From assembly GCA_021732995.1 (NCBI GenBank), contig JAKFWA010000017.1:42147-106146 (forward strand): 64,000 nt of DNA. Direction: 5' to 3'. The notes under the pieces were generated by a model that ran no database searches, was not told the origin of the DNA, and saw only the letters and a list, made by a program, of their open reading frames with translations. Shown here one piece after another: positions 18,039-31,900 of this stretch. The translations under genes were made by a program, and so were the position numbers. Source of the stretch: Planctomycetaceae bacterium. GTDB lineage: Bacteria > Planctomycetota > Planctomycetia > Planctomycetales > Planctomycetaceae. The first letter of the stretch is position 1; each line of letters opens with the position of its first letter.

Positions 18039-19247
18039 CTACTTTCGGCGCAGGCTTTCCCGGTAGGCGGTCGGGCGCTGGCCGGTCTGATGCCAGAAGG
18101 CGTCGCTGAAGTACTTATCGCTGGCGAAGCCGGTGCGGCGAGCGATCTCGGCCATCTGCAGGTCGGTTTCGATGAGCAGTTGTTTCGCCTGCACGAGCTG
18201 CACACGCAGCATTTCGTCCTTGGGAGTGCGTCCCAGAAACCGTCGGAAACGGCGTTCGAACACGCTTCGCGACATCGCGAGATGCTTGACGACATCGGGC
18301 ACTCGAATGCCCTCGCAGGCATGGTCGCGGATGTAACGGATCGCCTCGCGGAGTTCGGGATCGTCGATCGCCAGCATGTCGGATGAACGACGTGCGACGA
18401 GCCCTTTCGGTTCGAGCAAGATCGGTGATGGCGGGACCTGCTCGCCATGCATCATACGATCCAGGTATTCCGCAGCGGCGTATCCCACCTTCTGCCCGTC
18501 GGGATCAACGCTGGTTAACGGCGGGTCGGACATCGAACACAGCACGGCGTCGTTGTCGACACCGACGACGGCCACCTGCTCGGGAACTCGCACACCGGCT
18601 CGGCGGCAGGCATCCACCAACTGATAACCGCGGGGATCATGACAAGCCATGATTCCGATGGGCTTCGGCAGCGAACGCACCCAGTCGGCCAGAGCTTCCT
18701 GTTCCGTTTCCCAGTCGATCGCCAGCGGGTTTGTTAACTGCGGATCACTCGCCTTACGCCGCGGGGGTTTCTGCTTATGAGGCACACCGACGAAAACGTC
18801 ACATTGAAATCCAGCAGCCTGCACGTGACGCACGAAGAACTCGCGGCGCTGGTCGAGCATCCGGATCTGGCCCACCCCGATGCCACAAAAACCGAAACGC
18901 CGCAGGCCGCAATCGCGGAGGTGATCAAACACCAGCCGCGTGATGACGTCATTGCTGATGCCGAAGAACGGGACCTCAAGATTTGTTAAACGCCCGCGAA
19001 GATCCAGCACCGGGCAGCCAGTTGCCAGCACCGCGTCCGCCATACGCTGATCGTCAATGCGGGCCAGAATCCCGTCACCGTCCCAGTTGCTCAGCCAGCT
19101 TGGGGGCGCGACCCCTAGTCCTTGTGGTTCAAAGTACATCGACCACGGGCCGTGATGCCGGCTGTAATCCGCGATGCCCTGCAGCAGTCCGCGCCCGAAT
19201 GCTCGCGACGATTCAATCAGCACTGCGACGCGCGGCACCCGATTCAC
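18039..19247 (-). CDS. XylR-type transcriptional regulator (LacI-like sensor plus AraC DNA-binding domain)
   Basis: A 402-residue regulator. Residues 1-285 form a LacI/periplasmic-binding-protein-like sugar sensor: RVAVLIESSRAFGRGLLQGIADY at the start, then ISNDVITRLVFDHLRDCGLRRFGFCG, PIGIMACHDPRGYQLVDACRRAG and EQVAVVGVDNDAVLCSMSDPPLTSVDPD. Residues 295-400 are an AraC double helix-turn-helix: RVPDVVKHLAMSRSVFERRFRRFLGRTP and LQMAEIARRTGFASDKYFSDAFWHQTGQRPTAYR. The order matches XylR, the xylose activator. Planctomycetes carry many such proteins for assorted sugars, so xylose is not implied. No sugar-catabolic gene is adjacent; the target may be the upstream giant gene or itself, but nothing in the sequence shows this. 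Confidence 0.92.
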   Translation of the reverse strand: MNRVPRVAVLIESSRAFGRGLLQGIADYSRHHGPWSMYFEPQGLGVAPPSWLSNWDGDGILARIDDQRMADAVLATGCPVLDLRGRLTNLEVPFFGISNDVITRLVFDHLRDCGLRRFGFCGIGVGQIRMLDQRREFFVRHVQAAGFQCDVFVGVPHKQKPPRRKASDPQLTNPLAIDWETEQEALADWVRSLPKPIGIMACHDPRGYQLVDACRRAGVRVPEQVAVVGVDNDAVLCSMSDPPLTSVDPDGQKVGYAAAEYLDRMMHGEQVPPSPILLEPKGLVARRSSDMLAIDDPELREAIRYIRDHACEGIRVPDVVKHLAMSRSVFERRFRRFLGRTPKDEMLRVQLVQAKQLLIETDLQMAEIARRTGFASDKYFSDAFWHQTGQRPTAYRESLRRK

Positions 19248-19920
19248 AACTGTCTCCTCACGTCAGCCCAGAGGTTCATCGGAACTTTCTACTACGGAGC
19301 CTCGTCCATCAAGTCCCTTGGGGCCCGATCCGGGACAGCGCGACGCAATGTAGTCGGCAGAGATGGCCCGACCCCGTGCCCTCGGCCAGATCGATTGCAC
19401 GGAAGACAAGTTCCCGTGCTCCATAGGCTTAGCGCAGGCTAACTGCAGCTCCAACTTTCCCAGACTCTCCAGGATGAGAAGTCTCTCGGCACAGGCTTTG
19501 CAAAATTGTTCTCTTGTGCGGGCGTCTTTTTGAGGACGCAGTGCGAGTTTTCAAGAGAAGTCAGGTTGCTCCGAGAGTCAGGTCGTCTGGATTGCGCATC
19601 CCGACGTGTGACTAAGGCGCAAACCGCGCTTCCCAGAGGGAACAACTCGCCTGCCAGACAACAGCCGCTCGCCACTTGACGGCTGTATTGCTCGCCACCC
19701 GCAGCAGCACAGGGTCGACCGAGAGTCTTTGAAGTCCCGATCGAGGTGATCGGACCTGGCAGAGACTCACGGCCGGGCCAGTGTTGTGCAGCGGGATGTC
19801 GACAGCGGTCGTGGTGGTGGTGACACGCGAACAATCAACCTGGACGAGACGATCGAAGAACGCAGTGGGGGCACAGCGTTCGACGGCCGTTTGGATCCCC
19901 ATCCTGTGTAAGGACTAGCT
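19248..19920. other. Divergent intergenic region upstream of the giant gene, 673 bp
   Basis: This lies between the XylR-type regulator (reading left) and the giant gene (reading right). The right edge has AAGGA seven bases before the ATG at 19921. I saw no clear promoter hexamers and no long inverted repeats. Two short minus-strand frames (19439-19834 and 19612-19902) have unnatural composition and no ribosome site, so I do not call them. A long 5' leader or operator sites may be present. Confidence 0.5.
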
Positions 19921-22900
19921 ATGACTTGGAGTGATTGGCTGAACGGTCTGAAGATTGGAAGCAATGCCCCCCGGCGGAAGATCGTCCGCCGAAAGCAGTC
20001 ACGCGGGATCCTGAGCCGACAAAACCGCCCGGCCGCTCTCTCCACCGAAAGCCTGGAAGATCGAGCTCTGCTGGCGGCCAACCTCAGCCTGCTGGCTGGG
20101 ACGCTCCAGTTCACCGGCAACGCCGCAGACGTCAATAACTTGACGGTCTCGGTGACCGGCAACACCTACACATTCATGACGTCTGGCGGCGACAACATCA
20201 CCGTCACGAGCGACGATTCAGGAACCGCGACAGGAACCGGCACGAACGTCGTGACGATCGGTGCCGCGGACCTGAACATCACAAATCTTCAGATCGACCT
20301 TGCCGGCGGCGACGACTCGATCGTCCTGAGTTCGCTCGCCGACCCCGTTACCGTGACAGGCGGCGCGGGCGTCGACACGCTTACCAGCGGCAACACCGAC
20401 TCGATTTTCTCGATCGGTGCGACCCTCGTAGTTAACACTTCGGGACAAAACGCGACCTTTTCGAGTTTCGACACCGTCAGCGGCGGAACGGGCAAGGACC
20501 AGTTTTCCGTGACTGCTGCGAACTCACTGAGCCTTGCCGGTGGTGCAGGTGACGATAAGTTCACCGTGGCGTCCGGAGTCACCCTGACAGGCAGTATCGA
20601 CGGCACCAGCGGCAGCGACTCGCTGACGTTGGCAACTGCCAATTCGACCGTAGTTCTTACCGCCAGCGACGCGGACGGTGTGACAGCGGGTGCGGGCGGA
20701 GTGACCGGAGTCAGCGGCGGTTTCAGCCACATTGACACTCTGAATACAACTGGCGGCGGAGTTGAGACACTGACCGGTCGAACGGCGACCAACGCGTGGG
20801 ATGTTGACGCTGGCACAGTGAACGACGGCACGGCGACTCTGACCTACACCGGCGTTGATAGCCTGGTGGGTGGTGGCGGCGCTGATACCTTCAGCCTGTC
20901 CGCCAATGCGACGGCTAGCATCGCGGGTGGAGCAGGCGACGACACGCTCAGCATTGCCGCGAATATACTCTTGACCGGTTCGTTCGATGGTACATCGGGC
21001 ACGAACGACAACGTCAGCGTTGCGACTGACGCGACTCTGGCGACTCTGACCTCTGGCGCGGCTGGCGGTTTCAGCGGAACGATTACTGGCGTGACGGGTA
21101 CGTTCGCAAACGTAGACAGCATCACGACGACTGGCGCAACGACGGAATCCATCGTCGGTCCAGACGCGACCAACACCTGGGATGTGGATGCCAACACGAT
21201 CGCATCCGGCGGCGGGACGCTGACATACAGCGGCTTCGATAGCCTCTTCGGCGGCACTGGCAATGACGCATTCAGTCTGTCAGCCGCCGTCACCAGGTCC
21301 ATCAACGCGGGATCTGGTAACGACAGCTTGACGATCACCACAGGCGGCGTATTGACCGGTTCGTTCGATGGTTCGTTCGGGTCCGACACACTGGATCTGC
21401 AAACCGCCGCCGCCGGTGTGGTGTTGACTCAGAGTAACAGCACGGGCTTCGGTGGTACGGCTTCGGGAATCACCAGCGGCAACTTCCTCGGAGTCAACAC
21501 GCTGACAGTGACAGGCGGCACCGGTGACAGTTTGACCGGACAGAACGCGACCGCACTGTGGGATGTTGACGCAGGGACGGTTTCGGTCAACTCGAACACG
21601 CTGACGTACACCGGCTTTGGCAGCAGCGACACGCTGACCGGTGGTACTGAGAACGATACCTTTGGTGTTTCCGTCGCTGTGGCTGCCGCCCTGACGATCA
21701 ACGGTGGTGCCGGTGACGACACCTTCGATATTGATGCCACTTTCGCTGGTTCTCTGAACGGCACTACGGGCGTTGATACTCTGGACATTTCGGGCGTCGC
21801 AGCCGCGAACGCCACGATCGGCGTACTCGGAGCCAACGGCGCTGCGGTGACGGCGATCACGACCGTGACCGGCGGTGCGACCAACATCGATGTGATCTCT
21901 GGTGGCGCGTCCGCGACGCTCACCGGCGGCACGGCGACTCCCACATGGACCGTCGGCGCCATCAGGTCCTTCAGCGATGGGACGAATTCGGTCTCTTACA
22001 GCGGCTTCAGCACCCTGCAAGGTGGTACCGCTGACGACACCTTCAATCTGACCGGACCGACCAGCTACGTGCTGAACGGCGGTGATGGCAACGACAGCTT
22101 CGTATTCGCCACCGGCGGATCGACCACGGGCACGATCGTGGGCGGCAACGGTGCGGCTGACACCCTGAATTACTCCGCGATCGGTACGGCCATCAGCGTG
22201 AACTTCGCCACGGGCGCGGCCACGAGCGTCTTCAATGGCGCCGCAGCGGGTGTTTCAACGGTTGAAAACGCCGTTGGTTCTTCGACGGGTGACACGCTGG
22301 TGGGCGACGCTAGCGCGAACTCGCTCACGGGTGGTGGCGGAAATGACACGATCACCGGTAACGATGCCGCTGATACTCTGACCGGTGGCGCCGGAACCGA
22401 CACATTGCTGCAAGCGATCAGCGGTGCCGCGACCCTGACTCCGACGACTCTGGTTGTCGGTACGACAGACACCATCGCCACTTTCGAAGTCGTAACCATC
22501 AACGGTGCTGACGGTACCAATGAGACGCTGACCATCGACCTGGCCGCGGGCTCTGGCTTGGACTTCGAAGTGAACTTCAACGGCGGTGTGGGCGGCAATG
22601 ACGCCTTGGCCCTGCAGAACGGAACCGTCACGAGCTCGGTCTATAATTTCACCAACGCGACCGATGGCTCGGTGGTACTGGGTGCGGCTGGCACAACGAC
22701 GATTAATTACACGGGCCTGGACCCAATCACATCCAACCTGACAACCACAAGCGCCACGCTGAACTACAGCACGGTTTCCGAGACAATCGGACTGACCGGA
22801 TCTGCGACTATCACCGCGACTTCGACCGCCGGCGAATCAGTTGCATTGACCGCACCCACGGGCACCCTGACGGTCAACGCGGGCGATGTCGGCGATGACT

Positions 22901-25900
22901 CGGTTACAGTCGGTATCACCGGCGGCCCGACAGCGCTGGTGGTTAATACCGGCACGGGCAACGACACGATTACCTTCACCGGGATTTCCGTCGGCACCAC
23001 GGTCGACGGTGGCGTCGGTACCAACACCATCGTCGGTGATGGTGCCGGGCGTACCTACACCGCGACTGGAGCGAACGCAGGCACGATCAATACCGTTGCG
23101 CCAATTGTGACATACTCCAATATTCAGAATGTCACAGCCGGGGCTGGCAACGACACGTTCGATTTCACGAATGGTTCAATGCAGGGTTCGATCGACTCTG
23201 GAACCGGTACTGACACGCTGATTGGTAACGCTGGTTATAACAACGTGTTTACCGTCACTGGTGCTGGTTCAGGAACGGCGAGCGTTCTGACAGGCACGTT
23301 CGCCGGAATCGAGAATATCACCGGCGGTCCGGCTGCTGACCACCTGATTCTCAACGGTGGTACTATCACAGGCACCTACACGGGTGGCCTGGGGTCTGAC
23401 TCGATCACCGCCGACAACGTCGCAACCGCGTTCGTTATCAATGCCTTGAATGGCGGAACGGTGAACGGCACCTTCGCCTTTGCTGGCGTTGAGAACCTCA
23501 ATGGTAATGCCCAGGCAGATACCTTCACGCTGGCTAGCGGAACGCTGGACGGAACGATCACCGGTGGTGCGGGTTCCGACACATTCACCGGTAATAATAC
23601 GGCAACCACCTTCAGCGTCATCGCGCCTGATACCGGACTCGCGGCACTGACGGCTGGCGGCAGCCAGGTGGCGTTCTGGACTCAGATCGAGAATCTGACG
23701 GGTGGCAGCGGCAACGATCTGTTCCTGTTCACCGATGACATTGGCGACTCGGTCTCGGGTAACATCGTTGGCGGTGCTGGTACCGATACTCTGCAAGGTG
23801 CCAATGTCGAGAACGCCTGGGCGATTACCGGCGCTAACACTGGAACGGTGACGCGAGTCGGCGGCACGTTCAGTGGCATCGAAGGCCTGGTCGGCGGAAC
23901 GCAGGGTGACACGTTCACATTCACCGCTGCTGCGGGCGCAGTTTCCTCGATCGATGGTAACGGCATCATTGGCACAGACACGATCGTCTTTGCTCCCGGC
24001 GTCAATACGACGGTGAACGTCACGGCGCTCGACGCCGGTACGTCAACGACTGGTACCGCGACATTTAGTAATATCAAGAATCTGACCGGTAATAACGGTG
24101 ATGACACCTTTATCATCGCCTCTGGCGCTTCGTTGTCCGGCAGTATCAATGGTAGTACCGGAAACGACCTGTTGAATCGCGACTCGCTGGCGGCAGCCTC
24201 GATCGCATGGACCGTAACCTCGGCTGGCGGCGGCACTGTCTCCGGCGTGGCTGGTACCTTCGGCGGGATCGAGTCTGTAACCGGTGGTGCTGGCACGGAC
24301 TCGTTCAGTTTCAGCGAAACTGGTTCGCTCGCCGGTGCCTTGAATGGTGGAGCCGGAACTGCGGACACGTTGAGCTATCTACCTCGGTCGAGCAATGTGA
24401 CCGTGAACCTGTCGACGAACTCCGCCAGCAGTATCACGGGAACGGTGACGGGTATTGAAAACATCACCGGTGGTAATGGCGACGACGCGCTGACGGGCGA
24501 TGCGAACGTCAACGTCATCAGCGGCGGCAGCGGCAATGATACCATCACTGGTAACGCGGGCGCGGACGCTCTGGACGGCGGTTTCGGTACCGACCGGCTG
24601 CAGGAAACGATCGCTGGCGGTTCAACCGCGACGTTGAGCGGGTCGACCTACAGCACCAGCGTTGGACCATCGACCGACACGCACACCAGCTTTGAGTCGG
24701 CATCGATTCTCGGTGGCGCGGGCACTGACGAAGCATTGACGCTAGCGTTTGGTACCGAGACACACCTCGGAACCATCGCGACGATCGCCTTCGCGGCAGG
24801 TGGCGGCGCTGGCACGGACTCGTTGAACTTCACTGGTTCCGCGCTCTTCAGCAGCAGCACGTTCACGCACACCAATGCGACGGACGGCACCATCGCCCTG
24901 AACAGCACAGCGATCAACTTCTTCGATGTGGAAAACGGCAACGTCGGCGTGACGGCTCAGAGCTTCACGGTGAACTTCACCACTGCGACCGAGACAATTT
25001 CGGTAGCTCAGGCCGCGACGCAGAACGTGATCACGTCCAGCCAGGCGGCGGACTTCACGATCAATAATCCGCTCAACAGCCTGACGTTGAACACAGGTGA
25101 TACCGGCGACGACAACCTGACCCTCAACGGATTCGGCACCGGTTTCGGTGCGGCTCTGGCGATCAATACGGGCTCGGGCAGCGACACGGTGACGCTCAAT
25201 GCTCTGCCAACCGCGCTGACTTCCAGCGTGTCGATCGACGGTGGCGCCGGTACTGACTCACTGGTCGGCGGTGCGACCGCTCTGGCGATCACGATCACCG
25301 GTGCGAACAGCGGCACGATTCTGGTGGCCGGCGTGACCACGTCGTTCTCCAGCTTCGAGAACCTGACTTCAAGTTCCGCAGCGGACTCTTTCACGATCAA
25401 CTCGCCCACGTCACTGGTGCTGGACGGTGGAGCTGGCAACGACACCCTGCAGGGCACGCTGATTGACGACGTTACGCTGAATGCGGCCGTTGCGAATGGC
25501 TACTCGGGAACCGAAGCCTCGACGGGCGGCTTCAGCGGGATTGACACCATCATCGCCACAGGCGGGGCTGGCGCGATCACCGGCACGAACAACGTGAGCA
25601 CCTGGAACATCGGTGCGACCTCGACGTTGGTGACGGGTGGTATCACGCTGACCTTCAGCGGATTCACCACGCTCAACGGCGGCAGCGCCGCTGACACTCT
25701 GACGGTCGACTTCACATCCGCCAACGTGATCCCAAGTGGCCTGACGTATGATGGCAACGGCGGTGTCGACACTCTGAACCTGACAGCCGTCAGTACTCAA
25801 TTCGCGTCTCAGACATTCAACTACACGAACGCGACTGACGGCTCGGTGGTCTTCACCACTGCCGGGAACGTCAACACGACCCTGAACTATCTGGACCTGA

Positions 25901-28900
25901 ACCCGATCGTCAACACGGGCACTCCTCTGAACGTCACATTCAATCTGCCGGCCGGAGCTGACAACGCGACGTTGTCGAACCTCGGCGGCAGTGCACGACT
26001 GGCAGGCGGCACGTTCGAGCAGACCGATTTCACGTATCCCGCAGTCGGTGGTTCGATCACGATCAACATGGGTGCTGGAGCCGTCGCGGATACTCTGAAT
26101 ATTCAGGATCTGAACCTGAATGCGAACACCAGCTTGACCGTTGACGGCGGCGATGGAGCTGACGTGATCAACGTTGGTACCGGAGCGGACATCAACATTA
26201 CGGGCAATCTCTCGCTGACCGCGGAAACGATTGGTGATGCAAATGACCTGATCGTCACCGGCACCACGACTCTCAATGCCGGTGCCGGAGGCGCGATCGC
26301 TCTGGACAGTGCCGCCAACAACTTCACAGGCGCCGTGACGATTACCAATACCGGTAGCGCGACGCTGGTGGATGCTAACGCTCTGGACCTCGGCAATGTG
26401 ACGGCCACCGGTAACGTCGCAGTCACTGTTGGCGGGAATCTGACCGACAGCGGCCTGCTGAACATCACTGGCACGACGACCATCACCGCTGGCGGCTCGG
26501 ACGTGATTCTGAACAACGCCAACAACTTTGGCGGAGCCGTTCAGATCGTGTCGGCGGGTAACGCTACACTGAACGACACGGGTGCGATCACCTTCAGTGG
26601 CACAGCGTCGGCCATCGCCACGAACCTCACCGTCACTGCGGCAGGCGCGATCACTCAACTGGCTGGCGGTTCGATCTCCGCTGGCGGCGTGACCAGTCTG
26701 ACCGCCGGTGCTGCAAACAACATCACGCTGACGGAATCCGGCAACAACTTTAACACGCTGACAATTGTCAGCGGTAACGACGTTTCGATCCGCGATGGCG
26801 GGGCAATCGATCTGGGAACTTCCACCGTCAGCGGCAACTTCTCGTTGCAGGCAGCGAATACGGTTACAGATTCCGGTGTCCTGACCATTACTGGCACCAC
26901 GTCGCTGACGGTTACAGTCGGCAGCACGACTCTGGACAACGCCAATAACTTCATCGGCTCGGTTACCGTGAGCGCGGCAGGCCTTGACGTGACGTTGAAC
27001 GACACCGGGTCCATTGACTTCGCAGCCGTGACTGTGGCGAATCTGGTTGTGACCGCAGGTGGTCCGATTACGGACAGTGGCACCCTCACCGTGACCGGCA
27101 CTGCGAACTTGAGCGCCACGCCGACTGCGGACGCTGGCAACGACATCACCCTGAATTCGGCAGCCAACAACTTCGGCGGCGACCTGACCCTGCTCGGCAA
27201 CGACGTCACGATTGTCGATGTGAATGCTGTGGCGATTGCTACGGCGACTACGGGTGCAAGCCTGACGGTCAGCGCCGGCGATGCGATCTCGACAACGGGT
27301 CTGATCGACGTTTCGGGCTCATTGTCACTGACGACAACGGCAGGTGGAATCACCTCGACGGGGCAAGTGCTCGTTGACGGGGCTTCGTCGCTGATCGCGG
27401 TCGGTCAGGCCATTCTCATGGACGTGGCCACCAACGACTTCCTGGGCGTTGTTACGGTGTCCGCCAGTTCCTTGACCATTGACGACACCACAGGCCTGGC
27501 CTTCGGCGTGTTGACGGCGACGAACAACGTCGATGTTGATGCTGGTGGACTGGTTGACTTCGGCGGCGCTGCCACGATCGGTGGCACACTGAACGTGGAC
27601 ACGGATGTGAACGGCGGCACGCTGGGTTCGATTACGGACAGCGTCGGCCCCCTGTCTGTCACAGGTACCACTACCTTGGATGCCGGTGCCACGCCGGGTT
27701 CGATCACGCTGGACAACCCGCTGAACAACTTCGTCGGTCTAGTCGACATCGACAGTGCGTCCAATGTCTCGATTGATGATGATAATGGGATCGGCTTCTC
27801 CGGTATCGCAGCCACCGGCAACGTCGATATCGATGCTGGCGGTGTTATCAACTTCGACAACGCGACGAACGTCGGTGGCACCCTGGACGTCGACTCCAAC
27901 GCGAATGGTGGAACAGGTGGAGCGATCAACGACGGCGGCGCGGCGACCTTCGCCGTGATCGGCGCGGCGACGTTCGATGCCGGAGACCAGGACCTGACGA
28001 TCGACGGAAATGGCGTCGCTGCACTGGGCGCTGGTACGAACTTCGGATCGATTGCCTTCACAGGCAAGGACGTCGTGTTTATCGAAGACTCTTCGACGAT
28101 CATTCTCGGCCCCAGCTCCGCGACGGGAGTGGGTGCTGACTTCGTGCTGACGTCTGCAGCTCAGATTTCGATCAACGGTACCGTCAACTCCACCAACAAC
28201 GTCACTGTCACCTCCGGCACAGTAGGCGTCGGTACGATTGCCTTGAACGCGAAGATGACGGCTGGTGGAGTGGTTACGTTTACTTCGGCTCACAACATCA
28301 CGATTGGCGCGGACATCGATCCTACCATCGTGACTCTGCAGGCGACCAACGACATTTCGATTGCCGCCGCAGTGCAAGCAACCACGCAGATCACGGTTTC
28401 GGCCGGTACTGACGGCTCTGGCAGCGTGAATCTGCAACTCGGTGGCAGCTTGACGATCACCGTGGCTGGTGGCGATATCAACGTCAGCTCCGGCGACGAC
28501 GCGATGAATGGTGGAAACATCACTTTCACCGGCAACGTGACGTCACTCGATGACCTGACAATCACGGCCACGGGTAACGGTGTGGTGACTCAGCCCGGCG
28601 GAAAGCTGACCGCTGCCGACTTGATTATCGCCAGTGGCTCCAACGATGGGGGTACTTTTACGCTGGGCAGCGCGACGAATGATTTCGATACGATTGCTTT
28701 CAATCTGACCGGTACTGGTAATGCCTCGGTCACGGAAGCCGATGGCGTGTCGGTTAGCGGTACGTCTGAGGGTGGTGCGATCAGCATCGCTTCGACCGGG
28801 ATTATCACTGTCGGCGCCGCACTTACTACGGGTGCAAACCCGGGTGGCGGAATCGCGATCTCTGGCGGTGTGACCGTCAACGGTACGGTCACTGTGGGTG

Positions 28901-31900
28901 CCGGTAAGATCACGCTGGCTGGTAGTACTGCGGCCACCAGCGACGTGGATATCAACAGTGCGATCACCGCGGACGGTGCGGACATCACCATCAGCGCCCC
29001 GCGTGACGTTCTGGTCGGTGCCACAGTGGCGACGACGACCAGCGGTAACATCACGATTTCCGGCGACTCCGATCTGACTGGTACGGGCGGTGTGGAAGTC
29101 GAACTCGCCGGATTGGTCGATGCTTTGGGCAACGTCACTCTGAGTGGTAGCGACGTCAACGCGACCGGGGCAATCGACGCGATTGTGATCGACTCCCACG
29201 GCGGAACCGTCCAGGTCGAAGCCGACGGAAATGTTACGATTCAGGATGGCACAGGTGCTCCTGCAACCTCGACAACCGTGATCAATGGCTTAGTGCAGCG
29301 CGGTGGCGCAGCCGACGGATCGATACTCATCCGTGCCAAGGATGATGTGATCTTCGGTGCGGACGGCGATGTCGTTCAGAATGCCGCCGCCACGACAACG
29401 ACGACGATCACTGCGGATAACGGTGGAGCGGCATCGTCGGGCGGCGTCACGATGGACGCTGGTACGGTCATCAATGGCGATAACGGTACGATCACAATTA
29501 CTGCTGACGACGATGTGACGCTGACGGGCTTGGCCACGGACAATGCGACAGCGGCCGCAGTGACGATCACCGTTGCGAACGGTGAAGTGATCGACGCTGG
29601 CAACACGACTACAGACATCTCCGCGGCGGCTGGTACGGTCAACATCACGGCCAAGGACGGTGTTGGCGTCGCGAATGCGATCGAGACCACGGCTGACATC
29701 CTGGCGGTGTCGACCACCAACGCGAACATCCAGATTGTTGAGACCAACGGTCTGACCGCCCTGAGTCTCAACGCGGGGACTGGCAATGTCACGCTGACTG
29801 TGGGCGGACTGGTCACCGATGCTGACGCCAGCGACGACATCGTTGGTACGACGGCCACCATCACCAGCACGTCTGGCGATTTCGGCACTAACGCCAACAA
29901 GATCGACACCAACGTCACGAACCTGAATGCATCCAGCAGCGCGGCCGGGAACATCTTTATCGATGAAACCAGTGGCCTCAGCTCGCTGAATGTCAGCACG
30001 ACGGGCAATGTGACTCTGACCGCAGCCGGTTCGATTACGGATGCTGACGGTGCTCAGGACATTGCTGGTAACGTGGTTTCCGTGACGCTGAGCACTGGCG
30101 ACTTCGGTGCGTCGGGCAGCAACATCAACACGGCGGCTACTAACCTGTCGGTGAATACATCGGCTGGCAACGGAACGATCTGGGCGACGGAAGCCGATGG
30201 CCTCACCGAACTGGCGTTGAACGCCGGCACCGGTAATGTGAACCTGACCGTTACAGCGAACGGGGTGGCTTCTGCCGATGGTGCCTTTGACGACGTGGTC
30301 GGTACCAACGCGACGATCGTTCTGCAAGGTGCTGGCGGTGCCTTTGGTGCTGCGGGTAACGCGATTGGAACCGCGGTCGCCAGCCTCTCGGTTTCGACCA
30401 ACAACGGCGATCAGTTCATCACGGAATCCAATGGCCTGACGGCTGTGAACCTGAGTTCTGGAACGGCAGATATCTCGCTGACAGCGGCTGGTTCGATCAT
30501 CGACAGCGATGGTACGGTGGATGTCTCGGGTGACGCGTTCGCAGTCACTGCCGGTGGCGCGATCACCTTGGGGACCACGGTCAACTCGACCACGGTCAGT
30601 ACCACGGCTGCCGGTAGCGTGAGCCTGACGGAAACGGATGCAATCACGGTCACCACAGCGACTGTGAACAATGGCTCCTTCAGCTTGACCGCCGGTGGTG
30701 CGATCACCGCGACGGCAATCACCAGCACGACGGACAGCGACGCCAACGACATCAGCCTGACAACGACCGCGGGCAACATTCAACTCGGCAACGTGAACGC
30801 CGGAGCGACCGGTGATGCCACGATTACCGCTGCGGCGGCCATCACCGACGATGGTGATGCGGCAGCGACTGACCTCACGGCCGACGACGTTGTTCTGGTT
30901 GCCGCTGGCAGCATCGGCTCAGTGAACTTCGAAACGGCGATTGCCAATCTGGAAGGTTCCGCGACCGGTGCGGTGACCTTCGACAACACTCTGGCCGCAG
31001 GACTGACGTTCGGTGGTGCTTCGGGTTCGTTCTCCGGCTTCACGGCTGGTGGAGCGGTCACGATCACCGACGCTACCGGCACCATGACCTTCAGCGAAGC
31101 ACTCAGTGCCAGCGGTCAGACGGTGCTGCTCACAGCGAACGACATGGTCAGCAACGGCGATGGCGATTCATCCAGCGTGGATATCGTCGCAGCATCGCTC
31201 GGCCTGACATCCAGCAACGGTATCGGCGATCTGGCTGACTCGATTGAGATCAACGCTACCACCCTGGCCTTTGTGAACGGTCCGAACGGTGACGTCCGCA
31301 TCCGCGATATCGCCGGTGGCCTGACCGTCGGTGACGTGGGAGTGATCGCTAACTCGACCAGCAGTGGCATGGCGGAAATCGTGGCCCTCAGCCCGTTGAC
31401 GGTGGCTCACCCGATCACTGCGACAACGGGCCTGATCCTGACTGCCACCGATTCGTCTGGCAGCGGCGACGACCTGACCGTCAACGCCAACGTGACCGGT
31501 TCGACGGTCACGCTCAACGGCGGCGACAACATCACCCAGGCTGCCGGTACGACCATCAACGCAACCGTGGCTGCCATCAACATCAACGCCGACGCAGGTA
31601 CGGCGGATGCCAATGGCTCGGTGGTGACCATCAACGGTACGCTGCAATCCAACGCGGCTTCGACCATCACTGGCGGTTCGTCGGCAGATTCGATCTCGCT
31701 GACGTCCACTGCGGTCATCAGCACCACAGGTGGATTGACCATCAACGGCGCGGGCGGTTCGGACACGGTGACCATTAACCTGAATGGCACGCTGAACGCG
31801 ACTGTTTCGGTCAACGATCTGGGATCGTCTTCCGCAGATACCGATCGCGTCATCGTGATTGGTTCGGGTACGGCTTACGACCTCAACAACAGCACGCCCA

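Noticed and set aside
25411..30783. Long minus-strand frames inside the giant gene (for example 25411-26658, 29290-30783)
   Set aside because: They are antisense to repeats rich in Gly/Thr/Asp codons, which leave few stops on the other strand. Their products are Arg/Val/Ser-rich without family features, signal peptides or ribosome sites.
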